Below are positions 59,897 to 64,000 of a stretch of 64,000 nt of DNA, in pieces. The notes under the pieces were generated by a model that ran no database searches, had not been told where the DNA came from, and saw only the letters and a list, made by a program, of their open reading frames with translations. The stretch covers positions 1-64,000 of the forward strand of contig NZ_QOKV01000026.1 of the NCBI RefSeq assembly GCF_008365405.1, read 5' to 3'. Each line of letters begins with the position of its first letter. Position 1 is the stretch's first letter. The DNA is from Azospirillum brasilense (GTDB taxonomy: Bacteria; Pseudomonadota; Alphaproteobacteria; Azospirillales; Azospirillaceae). The position numbers and the translations under genes were made by a program.

Positions 59897-61315
59897 TCAG
59901 AGCGCGCCCTGACGGGCGCCGGTCTTGCCGGCCGGGCCGGTGGACTGGTTGAAGGCGTCGCGCAGATAGGGCGACAGCGCCTGCCGCATCGTGCGCAGCC
60001 ACTCGTGGATGATGATCAGCGAGCGGGAGGCGACCGGCGGGGTCATGCCCAGCTTCACCAGATCCTCGCGGGTCATCTGCGCCACCTCGTCGATGCGGTG
60101 ACCGGTCAGGCGCGCCCAAGCCGGGGCCGTGCAGGGCGCCATGGAGATGACCTCCACGCCCTCGCGCTCGACCATCTCCGCCTTCCGGCGGGCGTACTGG
60201 CTGTCATCGAGCTGCGAGAAGGGACCGGAGAAGCCGTTCTCGACCAGGACGCGCTTGGCCTTCGGGGCGATGGTGGCGATGCGCTCCAGCGTGTTCATGC
60301 CGGTGGAGAGCGAGGCCAGATCGACGGTGACCGGCACCATGAAGGTCAGCCGCTCGCCCTCGCCGACATAGTAGTCGAAGCCCGACACCTCGGCCCAGTT
60401 GAAGAACCACTGGGAGATGTTGCCGCCGAAGTCGAAGAGGCGGCCGCCGCGCTGCAGTTCCGGACCGATCTGGTCCCAGAACTCGTAGAAGCCGTCGCCC
60501 GAGCCCATCATGTTCATGAAGTCCTGGGTGATGCGGCGGTGCTCCACCACTTCCGGACCGAACAGGCGGTTCAGGCGCTCGTTCACCTCATATTCGACGA
60601 CCTTGAGCTGAAGGCCTTCGAGCATGGCGGTCGCCATCAGGTGATGGGACAGCAGCGTCTTGCCGACGCCACCGCGGTCGTTGAGAACGAAGATGGTGCC
60701 CAGCATGCGATCGCCTTTCCAGGGTCTGTTCGTTGTTAAATCTTGAGGTTTTAAAACGTGAAGGTCCGGCGCCTGGGGAATCGGAACCGGCTCGTCCAGA
60801 GAATCGGCGGGTTCCGCGAGGGACGTCACCGACAGCGCCGGAGCGGCCGGAGCGGGGTCCGGCGAGATTTCCTGTTCGGGAACCGGTTCCGGACCGGCAT
60901 CCGGTTCAGGCTCCGAAGTGGGAACGAGTCCCGCTTCCGGATCAGTGGCCGCATCCTCAGTGGCGTCCGGCTCGGCATCGCTCGGCTGTCCGGCGGCGAG
61001 AGCGGCGCGGTGCACTGCGTCCAGCGTTTCGCGCGGGGTCATGCCGCCCTCGTCCTGCCCGTCCTCGCCACCGTCGCGCCCTTCGTTCCCCACGAGGAAG
61101 AAAGCGGAGCGCAGCGTGACGGGCGAGATCGGCTGGTTGTCGCGGGCGGTGACGCCCAGCTTTGCCAGCACATCGGAGATTTCCGCCCAGGACAGGCCGC
61201 GCTCGCGCATCAGGCCGATGTCGGCGTAGCTTTCGCGAACGGCCTGCATGGCCGAGCGGTTTCCAGTCGGACGGTCGGCAAGAAGCCGTTCCAGTTCCGC
61301 GCGATCAATCGACAC
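59897..61315 (-). CDS. ParA/MinD-like ATPase with N-terminal helical domain and acidic Pro-rich linker
   Basis: A 472-residue protein from the GTG at 61315. Residues 1-75 (VSIDRAELERLLADRPTGNRSAMQAVRESYADIGLMRERGLSWAEISDVLAKLGV) look like a small HTH-type helical domain. Residues about 80-200 are an acidic, Pro/Glu/Ala linker. The ATPase starts near 204 with LGTIFVLNDRGGVGKTLLSHH, where the signature Lys of the deviant Walker A is replaced by Arg (RGGVGKT) and the A' strand reads VVEYEVNERLNRLF, as in TraL-like members. A second in-frame ATG at 60706 with GGAAAGG eight bases upstream could produce the 269-residue ATPase alone. It is divergent from a proline-rich gene. No ParB or cargo is identified. 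Confidence 0.75.
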   Translation of the reverse strand: MSIDRAELERLLADRPTGNRSAMQAVRESYADIGLMRERGLSWAEISDVLAKLGVTARDNQPISPVTLRSAFFLVGNEGRDGGEDGQDEGGMTPRETLDAVHRAALAAGQPSDAEPDATEDAATDPEAGLVPTSEPEPDAGPEPVPEQEISPDPAPAAPALSVTSLAEPADSLDEPVPIPQAPDLHVLKPQDLTTNRPWKGDRMLGTIFVLNDRGGVGKTLLSHHLMATAMLEGLQLKVVEYEVNERLNRLFGPEVVEHRRITQDFMNMMGSGDGFYEFWDQIGPELQRGGRLFDFGGNISQWFFNWAEVSGFDYYVGEGERLTFMVPVTVDLASLSTGMNTLERIATIAPKAKRVLVENGFSGPFSQLDDSQYARRKAEMVEREGVEVISMAPCTAPAWARLTGHRIDEVAQMTREDLVKLGMTPPVASRSLIIIHEWLRTMRQALSPYLRDAFNQSTGPAGKTGARQGAL

Positions 61316-61525
61316 CGTGGGTACCCGGCATGCGTGGTTCTGGGGAGGGGTGGGTAGGATTTGTGATACCGCAGGATTCCGTTCCCCCCGGTGCGGAAAA
61401 AATAGTACAAGCGATTGGGGTGCGCAAACGGTTTCCAACCATGTTCAACCGCATTAAACCTGTGACACGGCAACCTTCCTTGGTCTCCGGCAGGATTGCA
61501 GGATAGGGCCCGGCGTTTGGCGAAG

Positions 61526-62251
61526 ATGCCCTATGATTTCCGATCGCAGGATCAGCGGACCGCCGACTCCGGGCGGACGCCGGGGACGCCCATCGGCTTC
61601 CACGAACTGCGCCAAGCCTGCGAGATTTCGGCCCTTCGGGAGGATCTGGAGCGCGTCCTCCAGGACACCGGCGCCCTGCGCGACAGCATCGAGGACGCGG
61701 TGGAGCAGGTGCGCCAGCGCTTCGCCGCCCTGACGGCGGAGGAGTTGGCGAACTCCGAGACGATGGCACCGCTGCTCCAGTTTGCCGTCTCCACCCTGCT
61801 GACCATCCGCGACGAGGCGCGGCGCATCAACACCCAGACCGGCCCGGTGGACGATGACGACCGCCCCACGCGGACCGTCTCCGACCCGCGCCCCCAGCCG
61901 TCCACCGGGACTCCGGCAGCACCGCCGTCCGTCACGCAGCCCCCCTCCCCCCAGACCGCGCCCCAAACCTACGCGCCGCCGCCGTCCGACGAGCCGGCCC
62001 CGTCCTTCGCCTCCGAACCGGAGCGCGTGGAGACGTCCCCGCCGCCGGCTCCGGCGCCCGTTCTGTCGCCGTTCGTGCCGCGCGCCCCGGCCCCGGCCCC
62101 GCAGCGCCCGGCGGCACCGGACCCCGCTCCCGACGCGCCCCCGGCTCCCTCCTGGCTCTCGCCTCTGTCCGGGCGCAAGGGCAGCCCCGGAGTCAATGGC
62201 GGCGCTCCGCGCAGCGGCAACGTGGACTGGCTGAGCCGGCCCAAACGCTGA
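61526..62251 (+). CDS. Helical and proline-rich hypothetical protein
   Basis: A 241-residue cytoplasmic protein. Residues about 15-105 are helical (GFHELRQACEISALREDLERVLQDTGALRDSIEDAVEQVRQRFAALTAEELANSETMAPLLQFAVSTLLTIRDEARRI). The remaining half is a disordered Pro/Ala/Ser-rich tail ending in a short basic NVDWLSRPKR motif. No family recognised. It is divergent from the ParA-like gene with about 210 bp between, an arrangement often seen for ATPase and cargo or partner (inference). The ATG at 61526 lies near a weak GGCGAAG; a TTG at 61496 is less likely. Confidence 0.75.
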   Translation: MPYDFRSQDQRTADSGRTPGTPIGFHELRQACEISALREDLERVLQDTGALRDSIEDAVEQVRQRFAALTAEELANSETMAPLLQFAVSTLLTIRDEARRINTQTGPVDDDDRPTRTVSDPRPQPSTGTPAAPPSVTQPPSPQTAPQTYAPPPSDEPAPSFASEPERVETSPPPAPAPVLSPFVPRAPAPAPQRPAAPDPAPDAPPAPSWLSPLSGRKGSPGVNGGAPRSGNVDWLSRPKR

Positions 62252-62382
62252 CGTCCTCCTTCGCTCCTCCCTTTCGCGCCCCCCTTCGCACCATTGTTGC
62301 GGGAAGGTCGCACCCCGTCCGAACGCACCCACGTCACACCGATTTTCCTTGAACTCCGAAATGGGTGCGGCTACCACTTTAT

Positions 62383-62404
62383 TTGGTAAATGAATCTTTA
62401 CCAA
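62383..62404. promoter_or_regulatory. Perfect 8-bp inverted repeat before the response regulator
   Basis: TTGGTAAA (62383-62390) and TTTACCAA (62397-62404) are exact inverted repeats with a six-base spacer, in an AT-rich patch 19 bp before the first ATG. It may be an operator or a leader hairpin. Confidence 0.5.
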
Positions 62405-62422
62405 TAACACCTGCGGCGACGC

Positions 62423-62941
62423 ATGGGGGTGGTCATGGCACGGGATGATGTGGACACGCTGGCACGACCGTCGCCCCGCCTGGAATGGCGGCACCGCTGT
62501 GGCCCGGCCGCCCAGGCTGACCGGAGAAATTCCCCTCGGCACGACACTCCGGCAGCGATCCGGCCCCTGCGGTTGCTGATCGTGGAGGATGAATCCCTGG
62601 CCGCCGAGGCGGTGGGGATGGCCGCCATGGACCTCGGCCACATCGTCTGCGGCACCGCCCGCACCGAGGAGGAGGCGGTGGCCATCGCTGGACGCGAGCG
62701 ACCCGACGTGGCGCTGATGGACGTGCGGCTGGCCGGCGGCGACGGGATCGAAGCGGCGCGGCGTCTGCGCGCCAACTACGGCATCCGCTCCATTTTCCTG
62801 TCCGGCTACGCAAACCACGCCATCATGGCCCGCATCACCGAGACCTACCCGCTGGGCGTGGTCAACAAGCCCTACTCGCTGGCCCAATTGAAGCTGGCGC
62901 TGGACCTCGCAGCGCGGCGCCTGCACGGCCCGCGCGGCTGA
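62423..62941 (+). CDS. Single-domain response regulator
   Basis: A 172-residue protein with a basic, probably disordered N-terminal 47 residues and one CheY-like receiver (LRLLIVEDESLAAEAVGMAAMDLGHIVCGTARTEEEAVAIAGRERPDVALMDVRLAGGDGIEAARRLR). The acidic pair is VEDE, the phospho-Asp is in LMDVRL, and the conserved Lys is in VVNKPYSLAQLKLAL. The VAMD-G-IEAA pattern is typical of receivers linked to HWE/HisKA2-type kinases. There is no output domain. The start may be 62423 or 62435, which has GGGGGTGG just upstream. It lies between the proline-rich gene and a type I secretion gene. Confidence 0.87.
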   Translation: MGVVMARDDVDTLARPSPRLEWRHRCGPAAQADRRNSPRHDTPAAIRPLRLLIVEDESLAAEAVGMAAMDLGHIVCGTARTEEEAVAIAGRERPDVALMDVRLAGGDGIEAARRLRANYGIRSIFLSGYANHAIMARITETYPLGVVNKPYSLAQLKLALDLAARRLHGPRG

Positions 62942-62964
62942 TGGCGTTCTGCTTCGCCAAACAA

Positions 62965-63006
62965 GAAAGGGCGGCCTCCCCCGTGGGAAGCCGCCCTTTT
63001 CTTTCA
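62965..63006. terminator. Bidirectional terminator after the response regulator
   Basis: GAAAGGGCGGC (62965-62975) pairs with its reverse complement ending at 63001, with an inner TCCC/GGGA step. CTTTC follows on the + strand and an A-rich run faces the leftward gene. Confidence 0.8.
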
Positions 63007-63041
63007 ACCATCGCGGAGCGTGACGCTCCCTACCCCGGCCG

Positions 63042-64000
63042 TTACTCCTGGATGAACGCCTTCACGTAGGAGTGCGACAGCGGCTGCACCAGATAGTCGA
63101 GCGGGGTGCGGGCGGACAGCAGGATGCGCGCCTCCACCGGCATGCCCGGCTTGATCGTCAGATTGTGGACCTGATGGGAATCGCTGTCCTTCAGCTTGAT
63201 CCGCGCGATGTAGGATTCCTGCCTAGTGATCGGGTCCATCACGCGGTCGGCCGAGACGTAGGTCACCGTGCCGTCCAGCGAGCCGACGACGCGGCTGTCA
63301 TAGGCGGTCAACTGCACCTTCACCGGCAGATCGACGGTCAGCGACTTGATGTCCTTCGGCTGGACCTTCACCTCGGCCAGCAGGGCGCGGTCGTCCGGAA
63401 TGATGTCCAGGATCGGCTCGTTGGCGGTGATCGTGCCGCCGGCGGCCCAATGGCTGTGCATCACGACCGTCCCGGCGTCCGGAGCCTTGATCGCGCGGGT
63501 CTCCAGCCGGTTGGCAGCGTCGCGAATCTGCTCGGCGAGGCGGATGACGTCGCCGCGGGACTTCTCCAGATCGACCAGCACCTTTTCGCGGAAGTCGTTG
63601 CGGCGGCGCAGAAGCTCGCCCTCGGCGTCCACGGCGGCCTGGTTGGCCTGGGCGACGCGAGCCTCCAGCTCGCGGTCGCGGCCCTTGAGCTGCGCCTCTT
63701 CCTTCTGCTGCTCGACCAGCTTGGTGCGGGTGGCGTTGCCGCGGGACAGCAGGCCCTGGGTGATGACCAGATCGTCCTCGATCAGCTGGATCTCGCGGGC
63801 CAGGAACTTGCGCTGCTCCTGAAGGCTCTTGCCCTCCTCGCGCAGCGTGACGACGCGCTCCTTGGTCAGCTTGGCCTCGGTATCGAGCTGGTTGCGGCGG
63901 ACCTGGAACAGGGTTTCCTGGTTGCCCATCAGCTTCTCCACCATGCGGTCGGTGCCGCGGCGGCGCAGCAGTTCCTCCGGCCATTCGATGGCGGGCTGCT
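63042..64000 (-). CDS. HlyD-family type I secretion membrane-fusion protein (C-terminal part)
   Basis: The visible 318 residues are the C-terminal part of a periplasmic adaptor of a type I secretion system; the frame stays open to the window edge (…IEWPEELLRRRGTDRMVEKLMGNQE…), so the N-terminal membrane anchor lies outside. A long coiled coil (KLTKERVVTLREEGKSLQEQRKFLAREI ... LVEQQKEEAQLKGRDRELEARVAQANQAAVDAEGELLRRRN) is followed by the lipoyl half APDAGTVVMHSHWAAGGTITANEPILDIIPDD and a beta-barrel domain ending SHSYVKAFIQE. The sequence is like PrtE/AprE-type adaptors that work with an ABC exporter and TolC-like channel. Those partner genes would lie beyond the right edge. Confidence 0.9.
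   Translation of the reverse strand, partial: QPAIEWPEELLRRRGTDRMVEKLMGNQETLFQVRRNQLDTEAKLTKERVVTLREEGKSLQEQRKFLAREIQLIEDDLVITQGLLSRGNATRTKLVEQQKEEAQLKGRDRELEARVAQANQAAVDAEGELLRRRNDFREKVLVDLEKSRGDVIRLAEQIRDAANRLETRAIKAPDAGTVVMHSHWAAGGTITANEPILDIIPDDRALLAEVKVQPKDIKSLTVDLPVKVQLTAYDSRVVGSLDGTVTYVSADRVMDPITRQESYIARIKLKDSDSHQVHNLTIKPGMPVEARILLSARTPLDYLVQPLSHSYVKAFIQE

Overview
The window is GC-rich chromosomal DNA of an alphaproteobacterium. The gene set points to the Azospirillum group: class I PHB synthase, GapR (an alphaproteobacterial nucleoid protein), a nitrogenase-associated ArsC-like protein, many PAS-containing hybrid kinases and a Cache-type chemoreceptor. Genus is inferred from gene content and protein style, not from a database match. 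I see no rRNA, prophage, insertion sequence or CRISPR array. The only RNA gene found is tRNA-Glu(UUC).

1-6 kb: the 5' part of pntA, a CBS-pair protein, then four transcription units (ketopantoate-reductase-like enzyme, GNAT acetyltransferase, HDAC-like deacetylase, OxlT-type antiporter). All four carry the same 17-bp operator upstream (TGGTAT-N5-ATACCA around a TGGTATACCA core), so they look like one local regulon under a GntR/FCD-type regulator not in the window. 6-17 kb: aldo/keto reductase, tRNA-Glu, recJ, gldA, glpX, an overlapping alaC-hom pair, a MarR gene overlapping a Bcr-type drug exporter, and a small lipoprotein. 17-29 kb: phaC, an OmpA-like protein, argC with a gamma-carbonic anhydrase, rplM-rpsI, a thioesterase, a coupled run of enoyl-CoA hydratase, CoA-binding protein and metY, a SPOR-like lipoprotein, an MFS carrier and cutA.

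29-48 kb is the signalling-rich part: a 1116-aa triple-PAS hybrid kinase, a small RHH protein, an FAD/NAD(P) protein, a cupin, two alpha/beta hydrolases (one lacking the usual nucleophile), a Cache chemoreceptor with an FNR/FixK-like box upstream, and a tandemly duplicated two-gene module. Each module copy is a PAS-PAS hybrid kinase followed 13-14 bp later by a response regulator with about 500 residues of unrecognised helical sequence and a C-terminal receiver. This is the best candidate for an undescribed system in the window.

48-64 kb: a nitrogenase-associated thioredoxin-fold protein, a folded 141-bp intergenic repeat, a nitrate/sulfonate/taurine-type ABC importer, a PHB-depolymerase-like esterase, a ClpP-fold periplasmic protein, an aminotransferase, diaminopropionate ammonia-lyase, gapR, a lone fliN, sseA, murJ, a YbfF-like esterase, an unusual ParA-like ATPase divergent from a proline-rich protein, a single-domain response regulator and the C-terminal part of a type I secretion membrane-fusion protein cut by the right edge.
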